DNA from: DASPWW01 sp963803425
GTDB taxonomy: Bacteria > Actinomycetota > Thermoleophilia > Solirubrobacterales > 70-9
Assembly (NCBI GenBank): GCA_963803425.1
Contig: CAWDMA010000003.1
Location: forward strand, 310,001 to 374,000
Length of the DNA: 64,000 nt
Direction of reading: 5' to 3'
The notes beneath the pieces are model-generated. The model ran no database searches. It was not told where the DNA came from and worked only from the letters and a program-made list of their open reading frames with translations. Shown in pieces: positions 8,422-16,630 of this stretch; position 1 is the first letter of the stretch, and each line of letters opens with the position of its first letter. The position numbers were made by a program, and so were the translations under genes.

Positions 8422-8838
8422 GTGCCCCAGGCCGACAAGTCGCCGCCGACCGTTCGGCTGGGGAAAGCGCAGGGAAGGGGGGTGGCGCCGAGCATGTACG
8501 GGCTGCTCGAGCACGGAGTCGAGCGGCGTCCCGAGGTGGCGCGCTCGATGCGCGGCAGCGTGGTGCTCCGCTTCGACGAGGACTTCGCGCCGGTCCGGAT
8601 CCGCTTCACGCCTCGCACGGTCACCGTCGAGGACGGCGATCTGCGCAAGCCCGACCTGGCGATCTCGGGCTCGCTTCCCGACATCGTCCATTTCGCGACG
8701 GCGCCGCACGTGCGCGGGGTTCCCAACCCGGCCCGCGTCCGCGGCCGCGCGGCCCTGGCGCGGGTCGCCAGCCGCCGCGTCCGGGTCAGCGGCGATACCG
8801 CGCTGGCGAGAAAGCTTCTGCGGCTCCTGGCCCTGTAG
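8422..8838 (+). CDS. SCP2-like sterol/lipid-carrier domain protein
   Basis: 138 residues, GTG start with a TACGAT box 6 nt upstream. The core (GSVVLRFDEDFAPVRIRF, VEDGDLRKPDLAISGSLPDIV) resembles the SCP2 fold, in which a hydrophobic tunnel binds fatty acyl-CoA or lipid; the C-terminus is basic. Its divergent pairing with an acyl-CoA dehydrogenase fits a lipid-handling role. The assignment rests on pattern resemblance rather than strict motifs, so treat it as likely but not certain. It converges with pepA, 9 bp apart. Confidence 0.6.
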   Translation: MPQADKSPPTVRLGKAQGRGVAPSMYGLLEHGVERRPEVARSMRGSVVLRFDEDFAPVRIRFTPRTVTVEDGDLRKPDLAISGSLPDIVHFATAPHVRGVPNPARVRGRAALARVASRRVRVSGDTALARKLLRLLAL

Positions 8839-8847
8839 CCGGGTCGG

Positions 8848-10287
8848 CTAGCGCCGTTCGAGGCCCTGCGCCACGGCCACCAGCAGCCGGACGCCGTAGC
8901 CCGTCGCCCCCTTGCCGACGTACTCCCTGCCCACGTCCCAGGCCGTCCCCGCGATGTCGAGGTGGACCCACGGAATCTCGCTGACGAACTCCTCCAGGAA
9001 CGAGCCCGCGTACAGGGAGCCGGCCTTGCGCTTGTCCGAGGAGTTGATCAGATCCGTGATCGTCCCCTTGGTCAGGTCCTTGTACTCCGGGTGCAGGGGC
9101 AGCCGCCACGCGAGCTCGCCGGTTCGCTCGCCGGCCTCGGCGACCCGCGCCGCCCACTCGTCGTCGTTCGAGATCAGCCCAGCGTAGGTCGACCCGAGCG
9201 CGACCACCACCGCGCCGGTGAGCGTGGCGAGGTCGACGATCCGCTCGGGGCCCTGCTCCGCGCACCAGCTCAGCGCGTCGGCCAGGATCAACCGGCCCTC
9301 GGCGTCGGTGTTGATCACCTCGACGGTCTTCCCGTTGTGCTGGGTGATCACGTCGCCGGGGCGGGTCGCGGTGCCGCTCGGCATGTTCTCGGTCGCGGGG
9401 ACCGCGGCGAGCACGTTGATCGCGAGGCCGAGCTCTGCGATCGCGGCGACCGACTCCAGCACGGCGGCGCCTCCCGACATGTCCATCTTCATCTCCTGCA
9501 TCCGCGCCGCCGGCTTGATCGAGATCCCGCCGGAGTCGAACGTGACCGCCTTCCCCACCAGGGCGAGCGGGGCGGCGTCGCCGCCGCCCTCGTAGCGGAG
9601 CACGATCAGGCACGGGGGAGCGGCGCTGCCCTGGGAGACGGCGATCAGCCCGCCCATCCCGAGCCGCTCGATCTCGTCCCGCTCCATCACCTCGACCGAG
9701 ACACGGTCGTGGGCGGCGGCGATCTCCCGCGCCCGGTCGGCGAGAAAGGCGGGGTTCGCGACGTTTCCGGGCAGGTCCTGGAGCTCCCGGGCCCGGTTCT
9801 CGGCCTCGGACGCGATCCGGGCCGCCTCGACGGCGTCGCCGACCTTGCCGGCCTGCAGCAGGGCGAGCGACTCCACCGCGGCCGCGGGGTCGTCCTCGGA
9901 GTCCGAGTGCCTGTAGCGGTCGAACCGGTAGCTGGTCAGGATCGTCCCCTCGACCAGGGCCGCCGCGGTCGACGCGGCGTCGCCCTCGTCGGGCACGGCC
10001 CACGCGATCGTGGTCGCCTCCACCGACGCCGCCGCGCGGGCGGCGAGCGCGGCAGCGACACGGGCACGCTCCGGGTCGAACTCCTCCCGCCGGCCGAGCC
10101 CGACCGCCGCGACGCGATCGGGCCCTCCCGGCCTGAGCACGACCACCCTGCGAAGAGCGCCCTTCGCATCCGCAGCGCCGGGCGCGGCCGCGAACGGCTC
10201 GGGCAGGGGGTCTCCCTCGAACAGGCCGATGCAGACGAGCTCGGCGTCGGAGTCGGCGGGCGCGGTGTCGACCAGATCGATCCTCAT
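8848..10287 (-). CDS. pepA: Leucyl aminopeptidase (M17 family)
   Basis: 479 residues, ATG at 10287. The N-terminal M17 domain spans about residues 1-165. The catalytic domain carries the di-metal site: VGKAVTFDSGGISIKP (Lys and Asp ligands), MKMDMSGGAAV (Asp) and NTDAEGRLILADAL (Asp, Glu and catalytic Arg). The hexameric cytosolic enzyme removes N-terminal amino acids during peptide turnover. A TAGAAC sequence 7 nt before the ATG may be a leaderless -10 box; no Shine-Dalgarno is evident. It is divergent from the thiolase gene with a 51-bp gap. Confidence 0.95.
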   Translation of the reverse strand: MRIDLVDTAPADSDAELVCIGLFEGDPLPEPFAAAPGAADAKGALRRVVVLRPGGPDRVAAVGLGRREEFDPERARVAAALAARAAASVEATTIAWAVPDEGDAASTAAALVEGTILTSYRFDRYRHSDSEDDPAAAVESLALLQAGKVGDAVEAARIASEAENRARELQDLPGNVANPAFLADRAREIAAAHDRVSVEVMERDEIERLGMGGLIAVSQGSAAPPCLIVLRYEGGGDAAPLALVGKAVTFDSGGISIKPAARMQEMKMDMSGGAAVLESVAAIAELGLAINVLAAVPATENMPSGTATRPGDVITQHNGKTVEVINTDAEGRLILADALSWCAEQGPERIVDLATLTGAVVVALGSTYAGLISNDDEWAARVAEAGERTGELAWRLPLHPEYKDLTKGTITDLINSSDKRKAGSLYAGSFLEEFVSEIPWVHLDIAGTAWDVGREYVGKGATGYGVRLLVAVAQGLERR

Positions 10288-10338
10288 CGGCGGTGTTCTA
10301 GCATTGGCCGCGCCCCCGACCACTGGAGCCAGGACACC

Positions 10339-11523
10339 TTGCCAACCACAGTAATCCTCGGAACAGCCCGGACGCCGTTCGGAAAGATGGGCGGCACGCT
10401 CGGATCTCTGGACGCCACCGAGCTCGGCGGGAAGGCGATCACGGCCGCGCTGGAGCGGGCCGAGGTCGAGCCCGGTCAGGTCGAGCAGGTCTCCTACGGT
10501 CAGGTCCTGCAGGCGGGCCAGGGCCAGATTCCCTCGCGCCAGGCGCAGGTGAAGGCCGAGATCCCGAATCAGGTTCCCTCCGAGACCGTCAACAAAGTGT
10601 GCGCGTCCGGAATGCGCAGCCTCGGGTTGATCGACCAGGCCGTCCGCGCGGGCGACCTCGAGGTCGCCGTGGCCGGCGGAATGGAGTCGATGAGCGGCGC
10701 GCCGTACCTGCTCCCGCAGGCGCGGTTCGGGTTTCGGATGGGAGACGTGAAGGCGATCGACTCGATGACCCACGACGGGCTCACGAACCCGTTCACGAAC
10801 AAGGAGATGATCGCCGAGGCGAGCGAGGTCGCCGACGAGCTCGAGCTCACCCGCGCCGACATGGACCGGTGGGCGGAGCGCTCCCACCGGCTCGCCGCCG
10901 CGGCCACCGACGACGGGCGGATGGCGGAGGAGATCGTCGCGGTCACCGTGAAGTCCCGCAAGGACGAGAAGCTCGTCGAAACCGACGAGGCGATCCGGCC
11001 CGACACCACGGTCGAGGTGCTCGCGAAGCTCCGTCCGGTCGGCTCACCGGAGGGGTCGCACACGGCGGGCAACTCTCCCGGTGTGAACGACGGCGCCGCC
11101 GCGATCGTCGCCGCCTCCGAGGAGTGGGCGGAGCGCAACGATCGCAAGCCGCTCGCGAAGGTGCTCGCCTACGGGGCCGTCGCCGACGACTTCCCGTACC
11201 TGGCTCGGACGCCCGCGAAGGCGGCCAAGCAGGCGCTCGACAAGATCGGCAAGAGCCCCGCGGACGTCGACCTGTGGGAGATCAACGAGGCGTTCGCGTC
11301 GGTTGCGATCAACTCCGTGCGGATGCTCGACATCGACGAGGAGAAGGTGAACGTGAACGGCGGCGCGATCGCGCTCGGCCACCCGATCGGAGCGTCCGGC
11401 GCGCGGATCACCGGCGCCCTGATCCACGAGCTTCGCCGCCGCGGCGGCGGCCTCGGCGTCGCCGCGATCTGCTCGGGCGGCGGCCAGGGGGATGCGATCG
11501 TGGTCGAGGTGAACGGAAGCTAG
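10339..11523 (+). CDS. Acetyl-CoA C-acetyltransferase (thiolase)
   Basis: 394 residues from a TTG at 10339 with GGAG and AGGA upstream; this start gives the conserved VILGTARTPFGK N-terminus. Active-site residues are present: nucleophile Cys88 in NKVCASGMRS, His348 in ALGHPIGASGAR, and Cys378 in CSGGGQGDA. It cleaves 3-ketoacyl-CoA in beta-oxidation or condenses two acetyl-CoA. With the acyl-CoA dehydrogenase, ETF genes and acyl-CoA mutase nearby, a degradative role is more likely. Two hairpin repeats follow directly after its stop. Confidence 0.94.
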   Translation: MPTTVILGTARTPFGKMGGTLGSLDATELGGKAITAALERAEVEPGQVEQVSYGQVLQAGQGQIPSRQAQVKAEIPNQVPSETVNKVCASGMRSLGLIDQAVRAGDLEVAVAGGMESMSGAPYLLPQARFGFRMGDVKAIDSMTHDGLTNPFTNKEMIAEASEVADELELTRADMDRWAERSHRLAAAATDDGRMAEEIVAVTVKSRKDEKLVETDEAIRPDTTVEVLAKLRPVGSPEGSHTAGNSPGVNDGAAAIVAASEEWAERNDRKPLAKVLAYGAVADDFPYLARTPAKAAKQALDKIGKSPADVDLWEINEAFASVAINSVRMLDIDEEKVNVNGGAIALGHPIGASGARITGALIHELRRRGGGLGVAAICSGGGQGDAIVVEVNGS

Positions 11524-11544
11524 CTGCGCCGTCCCGCCTCGGAC

Positions 11545-11581
11545 CCCGCGAAAGCGGACGCGAAGCGGAGCATTTCGCGGG
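11545..11581 (+). repeat. Constant-loop hairpin repeat, copy A
   Basis: Arms CCCGCGAAA (11545-11553) and TTTCGCGGG (11573-11581), 9 bp, around the 19-nt loop GCGGACGCGAAGCGGAGCA. The loop holds an inner CGC-GAA-GCG mini-stem flanked by GA/GA. It lies between the thiolase stop and the HAD gene start. Confidence 0.85.
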
Positions 11582-11589
11582 AGTTGATG

Positions 11590-11623
11590 GGGCCGGACGC
11601 GAAGCGGAGCATTTCGCGGGCCC
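11590..11623 (+). repeat. Constant-loop hairpin repeat, copy B (degenerate tandem copy)
   Basis: Bases 11594-11620 repeat 11555-11581 of copy A exactly (27 bp), including the right arm, but the matching left arm is missing. A 5-bp GGGCC/GGCCC pairing (11590-11594 with 11619-11623) replaces it. The copy ends 1 nt before the ATG of the HAD gene. Confidence 0.7.
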
Positions 11624-11624
11624 T

Positions 11625-12425
11625 ATGTCTGGCGCGGCCTTCTTCGACCTGGACCGGACCCTGATGGCGGGGTCGAGCGCGATGCACTTCGCGCGGGCCG
11701 CGTATCGCTCCGGGATGGTGTCGTGGGCGCGGACGCTGCGCTGGGGAATCGACCATCTCCGGTTCCGGATCCTGGGCGCGGACGAGTCCCGCACGCAGAC
11801 CCTGCTCGCCGTCGTCGAGGAGCTGCTTGCCGGCGTCCCCGAGCGCGAGATCGCGCGGATGGCGCCCGACATGCTCGCCGGGATCCTGCCCCGGCTGTAC
11901 CCGCAGATGATCGACGAGGTGCACGCCCATCAGGACGCGGGCCGTCCCGCGTTCATCGTCAGCGCCGCCGGCAACGGACTCGTCGGGCTGCTCGCCCAGG
12001 TGCTCGGGTTCGAGGGCGGAATCGGGACCCGGTACGAGGTCACCCCCGACGGGATCCTGACCGGGAAGATCCAGGAGCCGTTCATCTACGGAGAGGGGAA
12101 GGTCGCGGCGATGCGCGGGTTCGCCACGGAGCACGGGATCGAGCTCGAGGACTCGTGGGCATACTCGGACGCGGTCTCCGACCTCCCGATGCTGCGCTCG
12201 GTCGGCAACCCGGTCGCGGTCAACCCCGACGCCGAGCTGCGCGCGATCGCCCTCCAGGAGGGGTGGCGGGTGATGCGGTTCGAGAAGCTCGGCCGCCGGC
12301 TCGCGATCGCCGCCGCAACGCTTGTCGCCGCCGCTGTCGGCGGCAGCGGCACGGTGATCGCGTCGCGGCGACGGGCCGCGCGCCGGCGCCGGCTCCGGGC
12401 GCGTGCGCGGGTGCGGCGCCGCTAG
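11625..12425 (+). CDS. HAD-superfamily (subfamily IB) hydrolase
   Basis: 266 residues. The HAD motif I DLDRT (Asp8 and Asp10), motif II in FIVSAAG, and motif IV SDAVSDLPML are present, with a helical cap between, as in the SerB-like IB family (HAD-IB hydrolases related to phosphoserine phosphatase and CicA). A hydrophobic Ala/Val segment (about residues 226-245) and a very basic Arg-rich tail (RRRAARRRRLRARARVRRR) suggest a C-terminal membrane anchor. Such proteins are often found beside acyltransferases, but none is adjacent here. Its stop overlaps the stop of the convergent membrane gene (shared CTAG). Confidence 0.85.
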   Translation: MSGAAFFDLDRTLMAGSSAMHFARAAYRSGMVSWARTLRWGIDHLRFRILGADESRTQTLLAVVEELLAGVPEREIARMAPDMLAGILPRLYPQMIDEVHAHQDAGRPAFIVSAAGNGLVGLLAQVLGFEGGIGTRYEVTPDGILTGKIQEPFIYGEGKVAAMRGFATEHGIELEDSWAYSDAVSDLPMLRSVGNPVAVNPDAELRAIALQEGWRVMRFEKLGRRLAIAAATLVAAAVGGSGTVIASRRRAARRRRLRARARVRRR

Positions 12426-13150
12426 CTCTCCCCCGCCGCCGGGTCCGGGTGCTCCCGGATCAGCTCCAGTGCGATCAGCACCAGCACGACCGCGTACGGC
12501 GGGTTGGTGATCACGTTCCCGACCGCCTCGGCGACCGCGTCGCTCGAGAGCACGTTCCCCAGCACAGAGTGCGCGAGCAGCTCGACCCCCCAAACGACCA
12601 GCTCGGTCGCCACCTCGAGCCCGCCCACCACCAGCAGGACGAGCCAGAACCTCCCGCGGGCGAGCTCGCGGCTGCGCTTGAACGCGCTCCACAGGGTGCG
12701 CTGCTCGATCTCGATCACCGGCGCGACGAACGCCAGCAGGGTGAACAGCACGATCCCGGGGACGATCAGCAGGATCAGGCCGATCACGACGATCACGGCA
12801 ACCAGGAGGTCGGCCGCGAGCAGGCGGAGCAGCGGCAGCCGTCGCGCGAGCCCGCCGAGCGTGGGGAGCTCGCCGTCCCGGGACCTGACGATCACCCCGG
12901 CGACCGCGCCGCTGTAGAACACCTCCCCGATCAGGGAGGTGATCGCGACGCCGATCGCGGCCGCGATCACCGCGGCGTCGATCTTGCGATCGGAGAACAC
13001 GTCGACCGCGCCCTGGACGAGGCCGATCGGCACGAAAACGATCACCGCGATCAGGAACAGGTAGACCCAGGTCGAGCGGTTCACCTGCCTCAGGTCCCGA
13101 AGGACGGCAGCGAGCAGCGCCCGAGAGCTTTGCCTGGCGGCGGCCTCCAT
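12422..13150 (-). CDS. Polytopic membrane protein of unknown function
   Basis: 242 residues, ATG at 13150. Hydrophobic segments are visible near residues 29-50, 62-83, 108-140 and 167-190, with a last one near 218-235. The segment LIVPGIVLFTLLAFVAPVIEIEQRTLWSAFKRSRELARGRFW (given here only as a region, residues 126-168) resembles the glycerophosphoryl-diester-phosphodiesterase membrane-domain and DUF975-like families: a Pro-Gly-Ile helix followed by a polar A-F-K-R-S helix. No catalytic residues are evident. It is divergent from the amidase with a 24-bp gap. Confidence 0.65.
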   Translation of the reverse strand: MEAAARQSSRALLAAVLRDLRQVNRSTWVYLFLIAVIVFVPIGLVQGAVDVFSDRKIDAAVIAAAIGVAITSLIGEVFYSGAVAGVIVRSRDGELPTLGGLARRLPLLRLLAADLLVAVIVVIGLILLIVPGIVLFTLLAFVAPVIEIEQRTLWSAFKRSRELARGRFWLVLLVVGGLEVATELVVWGVELLAHSVLGNVLSSDAVAEAVGNVITNPPYAVVLVLIALELIREHPDPAAGES

Positions 13151-13174
13151 CGGGGCGGTAGTCTCGCCGCTCCG

Positions 13175-14587
13175 ATGGAAGCACGCGATCTCGCCTACGC
13201 GGGGATCGCCCGCCAGGCGGAGCTGATCCGGGACGGGCAGGTCTCCTCGCGCGAGCTCGTCGAGCTGTGCCTGGAGCGGATCGAGCGGCTCGATCCGGCG
13301 CTGAACGCGTTCGAGGCGACCTGGCCGGAGCGTGCGCTGGAGGCGGCCGACGAGGCCGACCGCCGCCGCGGATCGGGCCAGGGCGCCGCGCTGCTCGGCG
13401 TCCCGATCGCGATCAAGGACGTCACCGACGTGGCCGGCGAGGTGACCAGGTTCGGGACCGACGCCTTCGACCGTCCCGCCGCCGCCGACGCGGAGATCGT
13501 GCGACGGCTGCGGGAGGCGGGCGCCGTCCTGGTCGGCAGGACGACCACGCCGGAGCTCGCGATCTGCGGCTTCACCGAGTCGCGACGGTGGGGGATCACC
13601 CGCAACCCGTGGGCCACCTCGCGCACACCCGGGGGCTCCAGCGGCGGCAGCGGCGCCGCGGTCGCGGCGGGCCTGGTCGGAGGCGCGACCGCCTCGGACG
13701 GCGCCGGCTCGATCAGGATCCCGGCCGCCAACTGCGGCCTGTTCGGGCTGAAGCCGCAGCGGGGGCGGATCTCGTTCGCTCCCCTCCCGGAGCACTGGCA
13801 CGGGATGTCGGTGCTCGGATGCGTGACGCGGACCGTTCGCGACACGGCGCTGTTCCTCGACGTGACCGCGGGCCCGGCGCCGGGCGACTCCGACGCGCCG
13901 CGGCCGCCTGATCGGCCGTACGTGGAGGCGGCCGGCTCGCCCCCGGGGCGGCTTCGGATCGCGGTGTCGACCCGCACCCTGCCGCTGGGGCCGCCGCCGA
14001 TCGTCGACGACCTGGTCCTGGAGGCCGTCGCGGGCACCGCCGAGCTGCTCGGCGGGCTCGGCCACGACGTCCGCGACGCCGACCCGCGGTACGGGGCGGT
14101 CGGAAACCAGGTGGTCGCGCTGTATCTGGGCGGGATCCGCGAGGACGTCGCCGCCGTCCAGCATCCGGACCGGCTGGAGCCGCGCACCCGCGGCTTCGGC
14201 AGGCTCGGAACGGTGCTCGGGGGTCGCGGCGTCGTCCGTCGCGCCCGCAGGGCGATCCCGAAGCACGCGGCCCGGATCGGAGAGCTGTTTCGCGACCACG
14301 ACGTCTTGATCTGCCCGGTGGTCGGCACGCCCCCGGTCGAGGCCGGCCGGTGGGAGGGCCGCGGCGCGCTTCGCACCCTGCTCGGGATGGGCCGCGTGTA
14401 CCCGTTCACCGGCGTGTGGAACTACACGGGCCAACCTGCCGCCGCGATCCCGGCGGGCTTCACCCCGGACGAGCTGCCGCTCTCCGTGCAGCTCGTCGGG
14501 CGCCCAGGCGACGAGGCCACGCTGCTCGCTCTCGCCGCCCAGCTCGAGGCGGAGCGGCCGTGGGCGGACCGCCGCCCGCTCGAATAG
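13175..14587 (+). CDS. Amidase (amidase-signature family)
   Basis: 470 residues. The Lys-cisSer-Ser triad is readable as Lys81 (AIKDVTD), Ser155 (PGGSSGGSGAAV) and Ser179 (GAGSIRIPA); the 24-residue spacing of the two serines is as in fatty acid amide hydrolase. It hydrolyses carboxamide bonds. The substrate cannot be inferred, and a GatA role is unlikely because gatB and gatC are not adjacent. A TAGTCT box stands 10 nt before the ATG and there is no Shine-Dalgarno. It is followed after 25 bp by the mutase large-subunit gene, which has its own promoter. Confidence 0.9.
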   Translation: MEARDLAYAGIARQAELIRDGQVSSRELVELCLERIERLDPALNAFEATWPERALEAADEADRRRGSGQGAALLGVPIAIKDVTDVAGEVTRFGTDAFDRPAAADAEIVRRLREAGAVLVGRTTTPELAICGFTESRRWGITRNPWATSRTPGGSSGGSGAAVAAGLVGGATASDGAGSIRIPAANCGLFGLKPQRGRISFAPLPEHWHGMSVLGCVTRTVRDTALFLDVTAGPAPGDSDAPRPPDRPYVEAAGSPPGRLRIAVSTRTLPLGPPPIVDDLVLEAVAGTAELLGGLGHDVRDADPRYGAVGNQVVALYLGGIREDVAAVQHPDRLEPRTRGFGRLGTVLGGRGVVRRARRAIPKHAARIGELFRDHDVLICPVVGTPPVEAGRWEGRGALRTLLGMGRVYPFTGVWNYTGQPAAAIPAGFTPDELPLSVQLVGRPGDEATLLALAAQLEAERPWADRRPLE

Positions 14588-14600
14588 CGGCCCGTCTTCT

Positions 14601-14606
14601 TACACT
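14601..14606 (+). promoter_or_regulatory. -10 box of a leaderless promoter for the mutase large subunit
   Basis: TACACT, then 6 nt, then the ATG at 14613. No Shine-Dalgarno is present. Confidence 0.6.
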
Positions 14607-14612
14607 TCCCCC

Positions 14613-16271
14613 ATGGCTACCGAGCCCCGGGCCCGCAGGCGCGCTCACGAGTGGCGGCAGGCGTACGCCGAGCACCGCGAGCGGGACGCCCTGTTCGAGT
14701 CGATCTCCGGCCAGCCGATCGAGCCCCTGTACACGGAGGAGGACCGCACCTCCGCCGACACCGAGCGCGACCTGGGCTTCCCCGGAGAGTTCCCCTACAC
14801 CCGCGGGATCTATCCGTCGATGTACCGGGGCCGGCTGTGGACGATGCGCCAGTTCGCCGGCTTCGGCACCGCCGAGGAGACCAACGAGCGCTTCCACTAC
14901 CTGCTCGGCCACGGCCAGACTGGGCTCTCCACCGCCTTCGACATGCCCACCCTGATGGGCCTCGACTCCGACCACGGGCGCAGCCTCGGCGAGGTCGGAG
15001 TCGAGGGGGTCGCGATCGACTCGCTCGAGGACATGCTCGACCTGTTCGAGGGGATCCCGCTCGCCGAGGTGACCACCTCGATGACCGTGAACGGCCCCGC
15101 CCCGATCCTGCTCGCGTTCTACGTGTGCGTGGGCGAGGCCCAGGGGGTCGGCCCGGAGCGGCTCGGCGGGACGATCCAGACCGACATCCTGAAGGAGTAC
15201 ATCGCCCAGAAGGAGTGGTGCTTCCCGATCGACCCGGCGATGCGGCTGGTCACCGACATGATCGAGTGGTGTGCCGGCAACATGCCGCGGTGGCACCCGA
15301 TCTCGATCTCGGGGTACCACATCCGCGAGGCCGGCTCCACGGCCCATCAGGAGCTCGCCTTCACGCTCAAGGACGGGTTCACCTACGTCGAGGAGGCGCT
15401 CGCCCGGGGCCTCGACGTCGACGAGTTCGCTCCCCGCCTGAGCTTCTTCTTCAACGCGCACATCGACTTCTTCGAGGAGATCGCCAAGTACCGAGCCGCG
15501 CGCCGGATCTGGGCGCGCGAGATGCGCGACACCTACGGCGCCACCGACCCACGCTCGATGATGATGCGGTTCCACACCCAGACCGCGGGGGTGTCGCTGA
15601 CAGCGCAGCAGCCGCTCGTCAACATCGCCCGGACCACGATCGAGGCGCTCGCCGGGGTGATCGGCGGGACCCAGTCGCTGCACACGAACTCCTACGACGA
15701 GGCGCTGGCGCTGCCGACCGAGGACGCGGTCCGGCTCGCGCTTCGCACCCAGCAGGTGATCGCGCACGAGTCCGGGGTACCGAACACGGTCGACCCGCTC
15801 GGCGGCTCGTACTTCATCGAGTCGCTCACCGACGAGATGGAGCGCGCCGCGTACGCGTACTTCGCCCGGATCGACGAGCTCGGCGGGATGGTGGAGGCGG
15901 TCAAGCAGAGCTTCCCGCAGCGCGAGATCGCCGACGCATCGTTCCGCTACCAGGAGGAGGTCGACGAGCGCAAGCGGATCGTCGTCGGCGTCAACGAGTA
16001 CGTGAACGAGGACGACGAGGAGCCGCCGACGCTGAAGATCGACCCGGCGCTGGAGCGAAAGCAGGCCGGACGGCTCGAGGCGACCAAGGCCGGGCGCGAC
16101 TCGGCCGCAGTCGAGTCCGCGCTCAGTGCGCTGAAGCGGGCCGCCGCCGACCCCGGCGAGAACCTGATGCCGCACTTCATCGAGGCCGCCCGCGCCCGCG
16201 CCACCGAGGGCGAGATGATCATCGCCCTGCAGGAAGTGTTCGGGACGTACACCGAGACGCCGGTGTACTAG
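14613..16271 (+). CDS. icmA: B12-dependent acyl-CoA mutase, large (substrate-binding) subunit, isobutyryl-CoA mutase type
   Basis: 552 residues, with the TIM-barrel domain but no B12-binding domain, which is encoded separately at 16631-17062. Two specificity positions can be read: Phe81 in TMRQFAGFGT and Gln199 in EYIAQKEW. Methylmalonyl-CoA mutase has Tyr and Arg there, isobutyryl-CoA mutase Phe and Gln, and 2-hydroxyisobutyryl-CoA mutase Ile and Gln. The Phe/Gln pair and the split-subunit layout therefore point to isobutyryl-CoA/butyryl-CoA interconversion. That is inference from known family residues; generic annotation would say methylmalonyl-CoA mutase. MeaB at 4132 is its likely chaperone. 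Confidence 0.85.
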   Translation: MATEPRARRRAHEWRQAYAEHRERDALFESISGQPIEPLYTEEDRTSADTERDLGFPGEFPYTRGIYPSMYRGRLWTMRQFAGFGTAEETNERFHYLLGHGQTGLSTAFDMPTLMGLDSDHGRSLGEVGVEGVAIDSLEDMLDLFEGIPLAEVTTSMTVNGPAPILLAFYVCVGEAQGVGPERLGGTIQTDILKEYIAQKEWCFPIDPAMRLVTDMIEWCAGNMPRWHPISISGYHIREAGSTAHQELAFTLKDGFTYVEEALARGLDVDEFAPRLSFFFNAHIDFFEEIAKYRAARRIWAREMRDTYGATDPRSMMMRFHTQTAGVSLTAQQPLVNIARTTIEALAGVIGGTQSLHTNSYDEALALPTEDAVRLALRTQQVIAHESGVPNTVDPLGGSYFIESLTDEMERAAYAYFARIDELGGMVEAVKQSFPQREIADASFRYQEEVDERKRIVVGVNEYVNEDDEEPPTLKIDPALERKQAGRLEATKAGRDSAAVESALSALKRAAADPGENLMPHFIEAARARATEGEMIIALQEVFGTYTETPVY

Positions 16272-16277
16272 GTCGGC

Positions 16278-16475
16278 CTACGCGGCCTTGCGCTCCGACT
16301 GGACGATCACGACCAGGTCGCGCTGCGGAGCGGGATCCGAGCCGGCCAGGAACATCCGCCCGACGTGCCGGCGGCGCGCCTCCGCGCGCGCCACGTCGAC
16401 GGCCGATTCGCGGCCCAGCCCTGCTGCGATCAGTCTGTGGTGGTGTCCCTGGTCGAGGTAGAGGACGTCGTACAC
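16278..16475 (-). CDS. Small conserved-looking protein between the mutase subunit genes
   Basis: 65 residues from a GTG at 16475 supported by an AAGGAGG Shine-Dalgarno 4 nt upstream, one of the strongest in the window. The sequence has a His-rich YLDQGHHHRLIAAGL segment, an Ala/Arg helix (DVARAEARRRHVGRMF) and a hydrophobic C-terminal strand (DLVVIVQSE). I do not recognise a family. It converges with the mutase large-subunit gene (6 bp between stops) and separates the two mutase subunit genes on the opposite strand. Confidence 0.6.
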   Translation of the reverse strand: MYDVLYLDQGHHHRLIAAGLGRESAVDVARAEARRRHVGRMFLAGSDPAPQRDLVVIVQSERKAA

Positions 16476-16511
16476 GGTTCCTCCTTGCTCGTTCCGGCGC
16501 AAGCATGGCGC

Positions 16512-16532
16512 TCACACCCCACCGGCGTGTGA
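16512..16532. promoter_or_regulatory. Inverted repeat in the gap before the mutase small subunit
   Basis: TCACAC (16512-16517) and GTGTGA (16527-16532) with a 9-nt spacer, upstream of the small reverse gene. It could be an operator or a weak hairpin. Otherwise the 155-bp gap (16476-16630) holds only the two promoters. Confidence 0.3.
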
Positions 16533-16617
16533 CTTACCTGTGACTCCCGAATTCGACGCTGAGCGGGGATTTCATGCCCGGTTTTCGCGCCCGTGAGCGC
16601 GGTTGGACGGCTGGCAC

Positions 16618-16623
16618 TACATT
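16618..16623 (+). promoter_or_regulatory. -10 box of a leaderless promoter for the mutase small subunit
   Basis: TACATT, then 7 nt, then the ATG at 16631. There is no Shine-Dalgarno before this ATG, although the protein family clearly starts here. Confidence 0.6.
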
Positions 16624-16630
16624 TCCGCCC

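Noticed and set aside
10288..10345. A stretch before the thiolase gene whose translation (CSSIGRAPD) resembles peptides often called from tRNA loci
   Set aside because: No cloverleaf can be formed and there is no TTCGA-type T-loop or acceptor stem; it is simply the pepA-thiolase intergenic region.
16574..16630. Upstream ATG as the start of the B12-binding subunit
   Set aside because: It would add 19 residues with no counterpart in the family, while the ATG at 16631 has a well-placed -10 box and the normal N-terminus.
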